From: Shewanella livingstonensis
Lineage (GTDB): Bacteria > Pseudomonadota > Gammaproteobacteria > Enterobacterales > Shewanellaceae
Assembly (NCBI RefSeq): GCF_003855395.1
Contig: NZ_CP034015.1
Span: 1,622,001 to 1,686,000, forward strand
Direction: 5' to 3'
DNA: 64,000 nt
Under the pieces are notes generated by a model, which was not told where the DNA came from, made no database searches, and saw only the letters and a list, made by a program, of their open reading frames with translations. Within the stretch, counting starts at the first letter, position 1, and each line of letters begins with the position of its first letter. Position numbers and translations under genes: made by a program. Shown piece after piece: positions 52,827 through 63,925 of this stretch.

Positions 52827-53129
52827 CTACTTTTTACTAATATCGCCAACAAACATGATTTTATCAAATGTTCTGTTTAGGCTTGAACTTTTAAAGTCAT
52901 TCATCCACATTTGCTCAGACACTTCAACCTTGTCGCCTTTAGCCACTTCAGTTTGCGGACCCGCGGCCCAGTAAGTTTTATCTGCTTCTTTTAATTGAAC
53001 ATAGGTATAACCGCCGCCGTTCATGGTATCGAGTACTTCAGCTTGATGCAAAGCACCTTGTGCCCACACAGAAGAAACGCCTAAAGCCAAAGTGGCTGCG
53101 GCAGCAAATGCGATTAATTTAGCTTTCAT
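52827..53129 (-). CDS. Small periplasmic protein (NrfJ-like)
   Basis: A 100-residue secreted protein with a cleaved signal (AFAAAATLALGVSSVWA, cut before QGALHQ). The mature domain GALHQAEVLDTMNGGGYTYVQLKEADKTYWAAGPQTEVAKGDKVEVSEQMWMNDFKSSSLNRTFDKIMFVGDI looks like a small OB-type fold. Similar Shewanella proteins are labelled NrfJ-related, which I recall but cannot check. The function is not known. Confidence 0.75.
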   Translation of the reverse strand: MKAKLIAFAAAATLALGVSSVWAQGALHQAEVLDTMNGGGYTYVQLKEADKTYWAAGPQTEVAKGDKVEVSEQMWMNDFKSSSLNRTFDKIMFVGDISKK

Positions 53130-53276
53130 GTATGTATTCCTATTTTATCTACAGATGATAGTGGATAACGAGATTGGCTCAACTTTATGCTATTTAACCA
53201 TCTCTGCTGATTGTGGTCTGTGATCTACCGCGAATTATTGTTGTCTATCAGCTGTTAGGTATTATGAAACCATCGT

Positions 53277-55013
53277 TTAATCGCGGTGGCTAATATAGTG
53301 GACATTGGCAAACAGTTGTCCAGTGATAAGATGACCATGTTGGCTAACAAAGTCGATAAAGGCTTCTGGTAGCGTTTGGTTATTAATGGGGTGCTGCCAA
53401 AGAGCATGTAATAAGGCTTCATACCCTTCTTTACCTGAAGCAGTGTAAGAGCTTGATACACCGAGATATGACTTATTAGGTTCTAGTGTTTGCCAATGAT
53501 CGTGTTTGTAGATATCAATTTGAGTTATCCGTAAGCCTTTTGCTTGCTTACCATCATAGAAGTAACGCAAACCATAAGGATAGGGGAAACTGCCAGCCCC
53601 TGTGCCCATAATGCCATTGTTTGTGGCGGAATTGATGGCGGACTCTAGTGCTTCAATAATAAATTTACCCTGAATTCTATATAAGGTAAGCGGCAGCTCA
53701 AATGGTAAAATACGCCCAACAACATCGGCTAATGACAATTGACCTTTGTTTAACGACTGCCTAACACCTCCGGCATTATGTAATGCAAAATCTATCGTCG
53801 GTTCAATATTTTTAGCCGCCTTATACATACTACGACTGACCCAAGGGGCTATTTCACTTCCATGAGGTAAGTGCTTACTGGGTAGGCGTGTATGGACAAA
53901 GTCGCGCGGAATATGGCCAAGGATTTGATTTTCTATCGCATCTAATGAGGGTCTATATTGAGTATGGATAACAGCGTGGATCTCTTCATCATGTTGTGCA
54001 CCTCTTACGCAGGGGTGAGCAAAAAGTTGTTCGACTAACATTGCTGCAGTATTACTGTCGGCACTACTTCCGTCTTTGGTGGTTACAGTGATATTTTTAT
54101 CAACCATAAAATAGTTATTGCCGATCAATTCCACTATTTTACCGTGCTGGTCAAAACATATTTCTGCTAAGCCGATCGTTTCTGCATATTTACCTGCATG
54201 TAAAATGGGTGTTGAATTTATCGTCTCGGCATAAGGAATATCACTCCAACCAATATCACTCAGTTCACCTTGAAGAGTATGTGAGTGTCCACCTACAATT
54301 AAGCTTATTCCGTCAACCTTTGCCGCTAGTTCTCTATCTTGATCTAAGCCTAAATGGCTAAGTACGATTATGTGGCGAATACCTTGTTGATGTAAGCGTT
54401 GTATTGTGCGTCGGGTGGTTTCGATGGCATTAACAAAATAGGTATCTGGATCTGGGCGGGCAATTAAGCGCATTTGATCTAATGTAATACCAATTATCGC
54501 TAACTTAGTGTCGTGAAACGGTTTAATTAACACTTTGGCCGTTTCTGTTGAGTCATCAAAATCGTATAGCATGGGATGACCATAAAGCCGACCTGTTTTG
54601 TGGCGGTCTTCTTGACTTAAGTCCATGTTACCGGCTAATACCGGAAAATCGATACGATTTAAAAAGGCTTGTACTGGGGTGTTACCAGCATCGACCTCGT
54701 GATTGCCCAATACCATAGCGTCGGGCCTTAGCAAGTTTAGCAGGTGAGCGTTAGCGGCACCTTTAAACTCTCTAAAATACAACGTGCCTTGAAAACTATC
54801 ACCGCCATGTAAAAATATAAAAGGTGACTGCTTAGCTGCTGCTTGTTGCCTGGCTTGTTCTATTTGATAACCTAAACGTGCATAGCCACCTGAATGCGCT
54901 TCAAGTGTGAACTGTTGCTGGTTAGCACTTAAGTTAAACTGGACTGGGCTAGGTTCAAAATTAGAATGAGTGTCGTTGATATGGGCTATGGATAAGCGAT
55001 AAGAATTTAGCAT
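53277..55013 (-). CDS. UshA-like bifunctional nucleotidase/metallophosphatase without signal peptide
   Basis: A 578-residue protein of the 5'-nucleotidase family. The N-terminal calcineurin-like domain has LSIAHINDTHSNFEP, LHGGDSFQGTLYF, MVLGNHEVDAGN, HIIVLSHLGLDQDRELA and LIVGGHSHTLQGEL. The C-terminal nucleotidase domain has SLADVVGRILPFELPLTLYRIQGKFIIEALESA and GVSSSYTASGKEGYEALLHALWQHP. E. coli UshA is periplasmic, but this protein has no signal peptide and so looks cytoplasmic. The ATG at 55013 follows GAGGA seven bases upstream; TTG four codons before is not needed. Single gene. Confidence 0.85.
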   Translation of the reverse strand: MLNSYRLSIAHINDTHSNFEPSPVQFNLSANQQQFTLEAHSGGYARLGYQIEQARQQAAAKQSPFIFLHGGDSFQGTLYFREFKGAANAHLLNLLRPDAMVLGNHEVDAGNTPVQAFLNRIDFPVLAGNMDLSQEDRHKTGRLYGHPMLYDFDDSTETAKVLIKPFHDTKLAIIGITLDQMRLIARPDPDTYFVNAIETTRRTIQRLHQQGIRHIIVLSHLGLDQDRELAAKVDGISLIVGGHSHTLQGELSDIGWSDIPYAETINSTPILHAGKYAETIGLAEICFDQHGKIVELIGNNYFMVDKNITVTTKDGSSADSNTAAMLVEQLFAHPCVRGAQHDEEIHAVIHTQYRPSLDAIENQILGHIPRDFVHTRLPSKHLPHGSEIAPWVSRSMYKAAKNIEPTIDFALHNAGGVRQSLNKGQLSLADVVGRILPFELPLTLYRIQGKFIIEALESAINSATNNGIMGTGAGSFPYPYGLRYFYDGKQAKGLRITQIDIYKHDHWQTLEPNKSYLGVSSSYTASGKEGYEALLHALWQHPINNQTLPEAFIDFVSQHGHLITGQLFANVHYISHRD

Positions 55014-55212
55014 TAGTTTCCTCAATATAATGCCGCTATCTTAGCGTATTTGCCGTTATTATGTCACCAGCAACAATGATAATAGTGATGATTGCTTATA
55101 TTGATTTGATATGACGCTACGAGGTCAGCAGTCTGTTTGCAGGCTCAATATGAACGTTGCAAACAGAATTAATTAATACCAAAAAGACGTTATTTAGCGG
55201 GGATGAACAACA

Positions 55213-56271
55213 CTAGTTTGTTTCAGTTTCGTTGTAAATGACGAGACCTTTACTTTCTATTCGTCGTTGCCATAGCTTACGCGCAAGAGCTTGCATGTCT
55301 GGTGCTAAATCTTTTGAGTCGACAATTTCTAAACCTATTAATGTTTCAATAATATCTTCAATAGTGACAATACCTTCACTTGAACCATATTCATCAACCA
55401 CCAGGGCCATTTTGCCATTACGCTTGATGATAGTTTGAAATAAAGGCAATACCTTGACAGAAGAGGGCACAACCAACAAAGGTTTCAAATAGTCACCAAT
55501 GACTGTATTTGGTGCCTGGCGAGCTTGAAGAATAATGTCGTTACGATTTACATAACCCACCACGTTGTCTCGTTCATCGAGATAAACGGGAAAGCGTGTA
55601 AATGGGCTGCTTAAATGTTGCTCTATAAATTGCTCATTTGTCATGGTGGTCGGTAATTTAAAAATTACTGTTCGTGGTGTCATGATGTCAGTAACACACA
55701 TATCTTTCATGGCTAACATTTGGGTTATTATTTGTGACTCTTGCGCACTAAGCTCGCCACTGTCTTTACCCATTTGGTTCATGGCGCTTAATTCTTGGCG
55801 AATATAAAGGTTCGTATCACCCTTACCAAACACGCTGGTGACTTTTCTTGATAACCAAATTAAAGGCAAGGTGGCTTTTTCCATCCAATAAAGACATATC
55901 GATACTGCGGGTGCCAATTTACGCCAATAGTTTGCACCCAATATTTTTGGAATGATTTCTGATAAGAATAGAATTAAAAAAGTCAGTACCGCAGAAAATA
56001 CACCGAGCATTTCACTGCCAAACACTATTGCAGCTTGTGCGCCAGCAACAGATGCACCCATGGTGTGCGAAATGGTATTGAGTGTCAGAATAGAAACCAA
56101 GGGAGAATCAATGTTCTGCTTTTGTTTATTAAGCCTAGCAGCAACATGAGGATGGTGTTGTTTAAGATTTGCGATATAACTGGGAGTAACGGATAGCAAT
56201 ACCGATTCAAATACACTACATAAAAACGAGATTGAAATAGCAGCAATAACGATAAACAGAAGGGTTATCAT
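55213..56271 (-). CDS. CNNM/CorC-type membrane protein (DUF21-CBS)
   Basis: A 352-residue inner-membrane protein. The N-terminal DUF21 (CNNM) domain has three to four helices (LLFIVIAAISISFLCSVFESVLLSVT, LGVFSAVLTFLILFLSEIIPKILGAN, residues 1-150). A pair of CBS domains follows (MTPRTVIFKLP...FPVYLDERDNVVGYVNRNDIIL...LFQTIIKRNGKMALVVDEYGSSEGIVTIEDIIETLIGLEI). It lacks the C-terminal CorC_HlyC domain of longer relatives. The family is linked to Mg2+/Co2+ efflux or homeostasis. It is divergent from rlmN. Confidence 0.88.
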   Translation of the reverse strand: MITLLFIVIAAISISFLCSVFESVLLSVTPSYIANLKQHHPHVAARLNKQKQNIDSPLVSILTLNTISHTMGASVAGAQAAIVFGSEMLGVFSAVLTFLILFLSEIIPKILGANYWRKLAPAVSICLYWMEKATLPLIWLSRKVTSVFGKGDTNLYIRQELSAMNQMGKDSGELSAQESQIITQMLAMKDMCVTDIMTPRTVIFKLPTTMTNEQFIEQHLSSPFTRFPVYLDERDNVVGYVNRNDIILQARQAPNTVIGDYLKPLLVVPSSVKVLPLFQTIIKRNGKMALVVDEYGSSEGIVTIEDIIETLIGLEIVDSKDLAPDMQALARKLWQRRIESKGLVIYNETETN

Positions 56272-56558
56272 AAGATAAAAGTAAATACTGACTCATAAGA
56301 GGCCACATAGCCCAGTGAAAGAATATCATAATAATTGTTAATCTAATCTGAATTTTTAAGAAGTAGAATAATGAGTCTTTCCTTGTATATTAAAGGTACA
56401 AAAATTATCAAAACGGTACTGTATATTGTGTAAATAAGTGAGTTTGTTGTTAAGACTAAAATCCACTATAAGCTAAATGCAGATATACTGGCTAAAACCT
56501 TATGCTACCTGTACAATTCGCCGCCGTGTTAAAGGTTTTGGTGTTTGAGGTTAGGCTG

Positions 56559-57680
56559 ATGAGCGAAAAGAAAATCAATTTATTAAATCTTGATCGTAAA
56601 GGACTGCGAGCATTGTTCAGTGATATGGGCGAAAAACCGTTTCGTGCCGATCAGTTAATGAAGTGGATTTATCACTTTGGCGTCACTGACTTTGAAGAAA
56701 TGAACAATATAAACAAAGTATTACGTGGTAAATTAGCTGCGAAATGCGAAATTGTTGCACCTGAAATTTCTAATTTTCAAAAGTCTGCTGATGGCACAAT
56801 TAAATTTGCTATCGATGTTGGCCAGGGCCAAGAAGTCGAAACGGTATACATTCCGGAAGAAGACCGCGCGACATTATGTGTATCCTCGCAAGTGGGTTGC
56901 GCATTAGAGTGTACCTTCTGTTCTACCGGCCAACAAGGTTTTAACCGTAATCTAACAGTATCGGAGATCGTTGGCCAAGTCTGGAGAGTATCGCAATTTT
57001 TAGGTTTCCATAAAGACACTGGCGATAGACCTATTTCTAACGTGGTGATGATGGGTATGGGCGAGCCTTTGCTTAACCTTGCTAATGTGATCCCTGCAAT
57101 GGATATCATGCTAGATGACTTTGGCTTTAGTTTATCTAAACGCCGCGTGACATTATCAACCTCTGGCGTAGTACCAGCGCTTGATAAATTAGGTGACTCA
57201 ATAGACGTTGCTTTAGCGGTTAGTATTCATGCGCCTAATGATGAACTGCGTGATGTGTTAGTTCCCGTTAATAAAAAATATCCGCTGCAAGAATTTTTAG
57301 CGGCTATTCGTCGTTATTTAGAAAAATCTAATGCAAATCGTGGCCGAGTGACGGTTGAGTATGTGATGCTTGATCATATCAATGACAGCACAGATCAAGC
57401 GCATGAACTGGCCATGTTAATGAAAGATACTCCATGTAAGATTAACTTAATTCCGTTTAACCCGTATCCTGGTTCTCCTTACGGTCGTTCATCTAACTCT
57501 CGTATAGATCGTTTCTCTAAAGTGTTGATGGAACACGGTCTAACAGTGATAGTGCGTAAAACACGTGGTGATGATATTGATGCTGCTTGTGGTCAATTAG
57601 CGGGTGATATCCGTGATAGAACAAAGCGTTTAGCAAAAAAACAAATGCAACAGAATCAGATTTCAGTCACAATGGAATAA
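56559..57680 (+). CDS. rlmN: 23S rRNA/tRNA adenine-C2 methyltransferase
   Basis: Radical-SAM enzyme methylating A2503 of 23S rRNA and A37 of some tRNAs. The 373-residue protein (from ATG 56559, GAGG eight bases before) starts [32 protein letters not shown]. It has the CxxxCxxC cluster in [20 protein letters not shown] and the catalytic Cys in [18 protein letters not shown]. It heads the block rlmN-pilW-rodZ-ispG-hisS-yfgM-bamB. A frame open from 56502 has no ribosome site and encodes a non-conserved leader. Confidence 0.97.
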   Translation: MSEKKINLLNLDRKGLRALFSDMGEKPFRADQLMKWIYHFGVTDFEEMNNINKVLRGKLAAKCEIVAPEISNFQKSADGTIKFAIDVGQGQEVETVYIPEEDRATLCVSSQVGCALECTFCSTGQQGFNRNLTVSEIVGQVWRVSQFLGFHKDTGDRPISNVVMMGMGEPLLNLANVIPAMDIMLDDFGFSLSKRRVTLSTSGVVPALDKLGDSIDVALAVSIHAPNDELRDVLVPVNKKYPLQEFLAAIRRYLEKSNANRGRVTVEYVMLDHINDSTDQAHELAMLMKDTPCKINLIPFNPYPGSPYGRSSNSRIDRFSKVLMEHGLTVIVRKTRGDDIDAACGQLAGDIRDRTKRLAKKQMQQNQISVTME

Positions 57681-57711
57681 CTCGTTGTTTGCATAGATAA
57701 TAGGCTTATAA

Positions 57712-58497
57712 ATGAAGCAAGGAATGCAAAAGGTTATTCTGATTAGTTTAGTTGCCTTATCTGTCACTGCTTGTGTGACTGAGCGTACTTATACGGGGAC
57801 TGATACCCCTGTAGCTGAACGTAAGTTTAATAAGCAGGGGGCTGCTAGAGAACGTATGCAACTTGGGCTAACGTATCTAAATCGTGGTAATAGTGAACAA
57901 GCGAAGTATAATTTAAACAAAGCAGTTGAATATGCGCCGAATATCAGTGAAGTTCATATGGCAATGGCTTATTATTATCAGACGGTTGGTGATATAGAGC
58001 GTACGGAAGAGTCATATAACAAAGCGATTAGCCTTGATGATGTAACCGGAGATGCTCGGAATAATTTCGGGGTATTTTTGTGTCAGCAAAACAAGTTTGT
58101 CGAGTCTGAAAAAATGTTTCTTGCGGCAATTGATACACCTAAATATACCCGTACAGCATCGAGCTATGAAAACCTGGGCGTATGCAGTCGCAAAGCGGGT
58201 GATAAAGAAAAAGCGCGACAGTATTTTAATATGGCGTTAAAGTATGATCAAAGACGTCAAGTAACGTTTTTAGAGTTAACCGAGTTAGCCATGGAAGATG
58301 CTGACTACGGCAGTGCGCGCGAACAACTCGCAAGATACCATCGAGTTGCTAGCGAATCAGCAGAAAGTTTAGCCTTAGGGATTAAGATTGAGCGGGCGGC
58401 AAACGATGTAGAAGCCGTAAAACGATTTGGCATTTTACTTATTGCGAAATTTCCTGCATCACCACAAGCCAAAAATTATAGAGCTAACCTGAATTAA
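57712..58497 (+). CDS. pilW: Type IV pilus biogenesis/stability lipoprotein PilW (PilF)
   Basis: Outer-membrane pilotin that localises the PilQ secretin. The 261-residue sequence has a lipobox (ISLVALSVTACVTE) and six TPR-like repeats (MQLGLTYLNRGNSEQAKYNLNKAVEYAPN, MAYYYQTVGDIERTEESYNKAISLD, FGVFLCQQNKFVESEKMFLAAIDTPKY). It overlaps rodZ by one base (TAATG), giving translational coupling, the arrangement seen in many gammaproteobacteria. Confidence 0.93.
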   Translation: MKQGMQKVILISLVALSVTACVTERTYTGTDTPVAERKFNKQGAARERMQLGLTYLNRGNSEQAKYNLNKAVEYAPNISEVHMAMAYYYQTVGDIERTEESYNKAISLDDVTGDARNNFGVFLCQQNKFVESEKMFLAAIDTPKYTRTASSYENLGVCSRKAGDKEKARQYFNMALKYDQRRQVTFLELTELAMEDADYGSAREQLARYHRVASESAESLALGIKIERAANDVEAVKRFGILLIAKFPASPQAKNYRANLN

Positions 58498-59483
58498 TGA
58501 CTAATGAATTCGAAGTAGAACAAGACGTAGAAAAAGCGTCATTGTTAAAGGATGTTGTTACTGCCGGCGCCATTTTAAAAGCGGCTCGCGAAGCAAAGGG
58601 GATCTCAATTGAGACCGTAGCAACCCAATTGCATTTACGTCCTAAGATCATCAATGATCTTGAAAATGACATTTTTGTTAATATAGCTTCTACCACTTAT
58701 GTTAGAGGTTACATTAAAAATTATGCCCGCGTAGTGAATGCTGATATTAGCCAAATTCAACTATGCTTAAGCCATCAGTTGCCTGAGATTGTTGCACCTG
58801 TAATGCAAAGTTTCTCACGTAAAACAACTCATCAAGCCCGTAATAGTCGACTTAATTTTGTGACTTATCTTATTATTGCTGTATTGATTGCAATGCTAGT
58901 GTTGTGGTGGGTGCAAAAGTCATCGCTACTCACAAGTGTTGACTTATCACAGCCAACAGTTGAAGAGATAGCTGCTGTAAGCAACATGCCGGAACCACAG
59001 CAGATTATTAGAAGCGAATCATCACAATCTAGTGGTAATGAGCAAGGTAGCGAAGGTTACGATAGTGCAACAGATTTAGCCAATAAGGCTGCAATAGCCG
59101 CTGAAGATAAGCTAATCCAATCTGCACAAGATTCTGCCAATGCGGCACAGCAATTACCTGCTGTTAATAGCGCGGGTGCAAATACTGACTCTGCAGCTAT
59201 AGCTACAGAGTCAACAAACACAATTATAGCCGGTACAGAAAGTGTATTGACCATTGAACTCTCAGGTGACTGCTGGGTTAATGTGACTGATGCTAATGGT
59301 AAAGTGATGGTTGATGGCGTGAAAAATGCGGCACAACGAATTGAAGTCCGTGGTCTTAAACCTTTTAAAGTGATTCTGGGTGCACCTCAAGTAGCCAGTA
59401 TCAGCCTCGATGGCAATAACATCAGTTTAGCTGAGTTTGCCAACGGTCGAGTAGCAAGATTAACCCTGCCTAAAGCGTCATAA
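58497..59483 (+). CDS. rodZ: Cell-shape protein RodZ
   Basis: A 328-residue bitopic membrane protein that links MreB to the cell envelope. The N-terminal cytoplasmic HTH-like domain ([37 protein letters not shown], residues 22-58) is followed by a basic juxtamembrane segment and one helix ([22 protein letters not shown], residues about 118-139). A Ser/Ala/Gln/Asn-rich periplasmic linker and a C-terminal DUF4115 domain complete it ([24 protein letters not shown]). Confidence 0.94.
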   Translation: MTNEFEVEQDVEKASLLKDVVTAGAILKAAREAKGISIETVATQLHLRPKIINDLENDIFVNIASTTYVRGYIKNYARVVNADISQIQLCLSHQLPEIVAPVMQSFSRKTTHQARNSRLNFVTYLIIAVLIAMLVLWWVQKSSLLTSVDLSQPTVEEIAAVSNMPEPQQIIRSESSQSSGNEQGSEGYDSATDLANKAAIAAEDKLIQSAQDSANAAQQLPAVNSAGANTDSAAIATESTNTIIAGTESVLTIELSGDCWVNVTDANGKVMVDGVKNAAQRIEVRGLKPFKVILGAPQVASISLDGNNISLAEFANGRVARLTLPKAS

Positions 59484-59514
59484 TGCTTTAGCACCAGCAA
59501 TAGAGCATATTTGC

Positions 59515-60630
59515 ATGTATAACGAATCCCCAATTATTCGCAGACCATCTACACGTATCTATGTGGGCAATGTCCCTATTGGAGATGGTGCGCCGATTGC
59601 TGTTCAATCGATGACGAATACTAAAACTACCGATGTAGCGGCCACCGTGGCGCAAATTCTAGCATTAGAAAAAGTGGGTGCTGATATTGTACGTATTTCA
59701 GTACCGACAATGGATGATGCTGAAGCCTTTAAAATTATCAAACAGTCAGTGAATATACCGTTAATAGCCGATATTCATTTCGATTATCGTATCGCACTTA
59801 AAGTGGCCGAATACGGTGCAGATTGTCTGCGTATTAATCCAGGCAATATTGGCAATGAAGCACGCATTCGCAGCGTAGTTGAGTGTGCGCGTGATAAAAA
59901 CATTCCCATCCGTATCGGAGTGAATGGTGGTTCGCTTGAAAAAGATTTAATGGACAAATATCGCGAACCTACCCCGGAGGCATTGTTTGAGTCGGCAATG
60001 CGTCATGTGGATATTTTGGACCGTTTGAATTTTGATCAATTTAAAGTCAGCGTAAAAGCATCAGATGTATTCCTCGCTGTCGCATCATATCGTTTGCTGG
60101 CTAAACAAATTCGCCAACCGTTACATTTAGGTATTACTGAAGCCGGCGGTATGCGCGCAGGTTCAGTCAAATCAGCTGTTGGTTTAGGCATGTTATTAGC
60201 CGAAGGCATTGGTGATACTTTACGTATTTCGTTAGCGGCCGATCCGGTTGAAGAAATTAAAGTTGGCTTTGATATTTTAAAGTCGCTACGTATTCGTAGT
60301 CGCGGCATTAATTTTATTGCTTGTCCTTCTTGTTCGCGCCAAGAGTTTGATGTGATTAGTACCGTCAATGAACTTGAACGTCGTCTTGAAGACATTACTA
60401 CTGCAATGGATGTATCTATTATCGGTTGCGTAGTCAATGGTCCAGGCGAAGCGTTAGTGGCTGATATCGGCTTAACTGGCGGCCATGCTAAGAGCGGTTA
60501 TTATGATGACGGAGTGCGTCAAAAAGAGCGCTTTGACAATAAAAGTATTGTCGATGGTTTAGAAGCAAAAATCCGCGCTAAAGCCAGCATGATGGCTAAT
60601 CGCATCGCGATAATCGATAAAACAGAATAA
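59515..60630 (+). CDS. ispG: (E)-4-hydroxy-3-methylbut-2-enyl-diphosphate synthase
   Basis: [4Fe-4S] enzyme of the MEP isoprenoid pathway that converts MEcPP to HMBPP. The 371-residue protein has [35 protein letters not shown], the TIM-barrel elements [27 protein letters not shown] and [11 protein letters not shown]. The cluster ligands lie in [12 protein letters not shown] (two Cys) and [11 protein letters not shown] (third Cys and Glu). Placement between rodZ and hisS is the gammaproteobacterial norm. Confidence 0.97.
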   Translation: MYNESPIIRRPSTRIYVGNVPIGDGAPIAVQSMTNTKTTDVAATVAQILALEKVGADIVRISVPTMDDAEAFKIIKQSVNIPLIADIHFDYRIALKVAEYGADCLRINPGNIGNEARIRSVVECARDKNIPIRIGVNGGSLEKDLMDKYREPTPEALFESAMRHVDILDRLNFDQFKVSVKASDVFLAVASYRLLAKQIRQPLHLGITEAGGMRAGSVKSAVGLGMLLAEGIGDTLRISLAADPVEEIKVGFDILKSLRIRSRGINFIACPSCSRQEFDVISTVNELERRLEDITTAMDVSIIGCVVNGPGEALVADIGLTGGHAKSGYYDDGVRQKERFDNKSIVDGLEAKIRAKASMMANRIAIIDKTE

Positions 60631-60725
60631 TCTTAATCCTGTGCATGGCAACCAAGAGTTGTTGATGTTGAGGGTATATTTACATTTTATTAGCGCAAGC
60701 TAATCAAGAAGTGGACAAGTTAACC

Positions 60726-62000
60726 GTGGCAAAGCAAATCCAAGCTATTCGTGGAATGAATGATATTCTGCCTACACAAAGTCCTTTATGGCAAAAAGTT
60801 GAAGCAGTATTGCGCTCATCAGTCAGTGCATTTGGTTACAGTGAAATTCGTACTCCTATCGTAGAAAGTACCGATCTTTTTAAACGCTCTATTGGTGAAG
60901 TGACCGATATAGTTGAAAAGGAAATGTACACCTTTGAAGATCGTAACAGTGACAGTTTAACGTTACGTCCAGAAGGCACTGCTTCAACAGTGCGTGCAGG
61001 TAACGAACATGGTCTGCTTTACAATCAAGAACAACGTTTATGGTATATGGGACCCATGTTTCGCCATGAGCGCCCGCAGAAAGGTCGTTACCGCCAATTT
61101 CATCAGTTTGGTGTTGAAGTTTACGGTATTGGTAGCGCCGATATTGATGCTGAAGTATTAATGTTATCTGCCCGTTTATGGGACTTGTTAGGCATTAAAG
61201 AACACGTAGCACTAGAGCTAAATACTTTAGGCGATCCGGCTGAACGTGCTGCCTATCGCGATGCGTTAATTGCTTTTTTAGAGCAACACAAAGATAAGTT
61301 AGATGAAGATAGCCAACGTCGGATGTATTCAAATCCATTACGCGTACTAGATAGTAAAGATCAGCAGGTACAGGCTCTTTTAGCTGATGCCCCTGCATTG
61401 ATGGACTACCTTGGTGAAGAGACTAAGACACATTTTTCAACTTTGTGTGAACTCTTAGACGCCGTTGGTATCCAATACACCATCAATCCACGTTTAGTGC
61501 GTGGTTTAGATTATTATAACCGTACTGTATTTGAATGGGTTACCACTAGTTTGGGCTCTCAAGGTACCGTATTGGCGGGTGGACGCTACGATGGTTTAGT
61601 TGGCCAACTGGGTGGTAAAGATACCCCTGCTGTTGGTTTTGCAATGGGCCTTGAGCGTATTGTACTATTACTTGAAACGCTTGAGTTAACTAGCGATATT
61701 GCTGCTGAAGTGGACATTTATGTCACTGCTATGGGCGATAATTGCGTCGTTGAAGCTATTAAAGTGGCTCAAGAGTTGCGTCAACAGTTACCAACACTTA
61801 AAGTCATGAGCCATTGCGGTGGTGGCAACTTTAAAAAGCAAATGAAACGTGCCGATAAAAGCGGTGCTCAGTTTGCGTTAATTATTGGTGAAAACGAAAT
61901 GGCCAATAGCCAAGTTGCTATTAAGCCGTTAAGAACAAACGATGAACAACAATTGGTTACGCGTAGTGAACTCGTAGCTAAAATTGCAGAACTGATTTAA
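60726..62000 (+). CDS. hisS: Histidyl-tRNA synthetase
   Basis: Class II synthetase attaching histidine to tRNA-His. The 424-residue form begins at GTG ([30 protein letters not shown]). Motif 1 includes [32 protein letters not shown], motif 2 is [23 protein letters not shown], and the His-specific [13 protein letters not shown] and motif 3 ([10 protein letters not shown]) follow. An in-frame GTG at 60711 ([10 protein letters not shown]) is preceded by AAGAAG and cannot be ruled out. The conserved family start favours 60726. Confidence 0.95.
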   Translation: MAKQIQAIRGMNDILPTQSPLWQKVEAVLRSSVSAFGYSEIRTPIVESTDLFKRSIGEVTDIVEKEMYTFEDRNSDSLTLRPEGTASTVRAGNEHGLLYNQEQRLWYMGPMFRHERPQKGRYRQFHQFGVEVYGIGSADIDAEVLMLSARLWDLLGIKEHVALELNTLGDPAERAAYRDALIAFLEQHKDKLDEDSQRRMYSNPLRVLDSKDQQVQALLADAPALMDYLGEETKTHFSTLCELLDAVGIQYTINPRLVRGLDYYNRTVFEWVTTSLGSQGTVLAGGRYDGLVGQLGGKDTPAVGFAMGLERIVLLLETLELTSDIAAEVDIYVTAMGDNCVVEAIKVAQELRQQLPTLKVMSHCGGGNFKKQMKRADKSGAQFALIIGENEMANSQVAIKPLRTNDEQQLVTRSELVAKIAELI

Positions 62001-62026
62001 GAATTGATTTTAAAGGGGAAGTGCAA

Positions 62027-62647
62027 GTGGAAATTTATAGCACAGAAGAACAACAAGTAGATGCTATCAAGCAGTTCTGGAAAGATTATGGTACCTCAAT
62101 TGTCGTGGGTGCCGTAGTAGGCCTTGGTGGTCTATACGGTTGGAATACTTATTCTGACATGAAAGTGACTGCGGCTGAAAAAGCCTCAGAGTCATTTCAG
62201 TCTATCGTGACACAGTCTGCTAACCCTGCAGCGTTATTAGTTCAGGCAGAAAGCTTTACAGCAGAACATGATCAGCAAGGTTATCAAGCATTGCTTGAGT
62301 TGATGGTAGCAAAGTCGGCGGTTGAAGCAGGTGATTTAGCCAAAGCTGAAGCCTCATTTACTAAGATAATTGCTGCGCAACCTGGTTCTGGTTTGGGCAT
62401 GGTGGCGATGATCCGTTTAGCGCGTATCCAGGCTGAACAAAACAATTTAGGCATGGCGCTAGCCACGCTGGAGCAAGTGACTGATAAAGCATTTGCTTCA
62501 CAACGTGAAGAATTAAAAGGCGACTTTTTAGTGCGTCAAGGTGATTTGGATAAAGCCAAATCAGCTTATCAAGCAGCAGTGGATAATGGTGGCGCGTTAG
62601 CCAGTCCAGCGTTGACCATGAAGTTAGACAATCTAAACAAGGCATAA
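62027..62647 (+). CDS. yfgM: YfgM-family periplasmic chaperone/ancillary SecYEG interactor
   Basis: A 206-residue inner-membrane protein with a short cytoplasmic N-terminus (MEIYSTEEQQVDAIKQFWKDYGT), one helix (IVVGAVVGLGGLYGWNTY) and a periplasmic TPR-like domain. E. coli YfgM interacts with the translocon and PpiD. The start could be GTG at 62021; I prefer GTG at 62027, which has AAGGGGA at better spacing and matches the family start MEIY. It sits between hisS and bamB, as in E. coli. Confidence 0.9.
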   Translation: MEIYSTEEQQVDAIKQFWKDYGTSIVVGAVVGLGGLYGWNTYSDMKVTAAEKASESFQSIVTQSANPAALLVQAESFTAEHDQQGYQALLELMVAKSAVEAGDLAKAEASFTKIIAAQPGSGLGMVAMIRLARIQAEQNNLGMALATLEQVTDKAFASQREELKGDFLVRQGDLDKAKSAYQAAVDNGGALASPALTMKLDNLNKA

Positions 62648-62659
62648 GGAATTTAGCCA

Positions 62660-63895
62660 ATGAAGTCTTGGTGTAAAAATCTACTTGCCGTTGGGTTAAG
62701 TGTCGCTCTTCTGTCTGCTTGTTCTTCAAGTGATGTTGAAGAAGAGCCAGTGAGTGAATTAGTTGATATACAAGCAACTGTGTTTCCAGAGATTATTTGG
62801 AACACCAGTGTAGGTGATGGTGTAGGTGATTATTACTCGCAGCTTCGTCCTACAGTTCGATATGGCAAGGTGTTTGTAGCCGATCGTAGCGGTGTTGTGG
62901 TTGCCTTTGATGAAACCAGTGGTGATGAGCTATGGAAACAAGACTTTAATGACGTCTTTGAAGATAGACTTGAAATCAAAACCAAAGGTATTCGTTTAGC
63001 TGCTGGTGTAACCGCTGCACGTAACAAAGTTTTTGTTGGTGGCGAAACGGGTTTATTGGTTGCGCTTGATGAAGCAACGGGTGACGTTGTATGGTCAACA
63101 CAAGCTAATGGCGAGTTGTTGTCGGCACCTACAGTGGCAGAAGATGTTGTTGCGGTGAATACCAGTAAAGGTGTATTTGAAGCGTTCAATATCGATACTG
63201 GCAAAAAGCTGTGGTCTTATGAAATGCAACTCCCCAACCTTACTTTACGAGGCACAGGTTCTGCTGCTTATGAAGCGGGCGGTTTCTTTTTAGGCACGGC
63301 AGATGGCAAAGTTGCTGTTGTGGTTAAAAGTAATGGTCAAGCTGCTTGGGAACAAGCTGTTTTTAGTCCAACCGGTGCTAATGAGTTTACTCGGATGGCA
63401 GATATTGATATGACCCCATTAATACTGGGCGAAAATCTGTATGTTGCTAGTTACAACGGTAATTTAGTGTCTATGGAGTTGCGCAGCGGGCGTACTGTTT
63501 GGTCACGTAAATACTCAAGTTTTAATGATTTAGCTGCAGCTGGCATAAGCCTGTATTTAGTCGACGATCATAGCCGCATTTATTCAGTCGATCGTCGCAA
63601 TGGTTTAGAGTTATGGAGTAATTCAGTCCTTAAAAATCGCGAGTTAACGGCACCTGCAGTAATTGATAATTATATTGTAGTCGGTGATTTTGAAGGTTAC
63701 TTGCATTTTATTGACCGTAATAGTGGCGATGTAGTTGGCCGCATTGAGGTTGATAGTGATGGATTATATGGTCAACCGTTAGTGGTAGGCGATAAAATTT
63801 ATGTTCAAGGTCGTAGCGGTAAAGTAGCTATTGTCTCGTTGAACAAACAAGAGCAAATGAATGTAGAGGAAGATACTGAAACTGATGCAGAATAA
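62660..63895 (+). CDS. bamB: Outer-membrane assembly lipoprotein BamB
   Basis: Beta-propeller lipoprotein of the BAM complex. The 411-residue protein has a lipobox (AVGLSVALLSACSSS, Cys about 21) and eight WD/PQQ-like blades with recurring tags such as VVAFDETSGDELWKQDF, LVALDEATGDVVWSTQ, GRTVWSRKYSSFND and LHFIDRNSGDVVGRIEVDSDGLYGQPLV. The acidic C-terminus (EEDTETDAE) is exposed. It ends the operon; a terminator follows. Confidence 0.95.
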   Translation: MKSWCKNLLAVGLSVALLSACSSSDVEEEPVSELVDIQATVFPEIIWNTSVGDGVGDYYSQLRPTVRYGKVFVADRSGVVVAFDETSGDELWKQDFNDVFEDRLEIKTKGIRLAAGVTAARNKVFVGGETGLLVALDEATGDVVWSTQANGELLSAPTVAEDVVAVNTSKGVFEAFNIDTGKKLWSYEMQLPNLTLRGTGSAAYEAGGFFLGTADGKVAVVVKSNGQAAWEQAVFSPTGANEFTRMADIDMTPLILGENLYVASYNGNLVSMELRSGRTVWSRKYSSFNDLAAAGISLYLVDDHSRIYSVDRRNGLELWSNSVLKNRELTAPAVIDNYIVVGDFEGYLHFIDRNSGDVVGRIEVDSDGLYGQPLVVGDKIYVQGRSGKVAIVSLNKQEQMNVEEDTETDAE

Positions 63896-63925
63896 GTCGT
63901 AGCACTCTTTTTGCGTTAATTAAGG

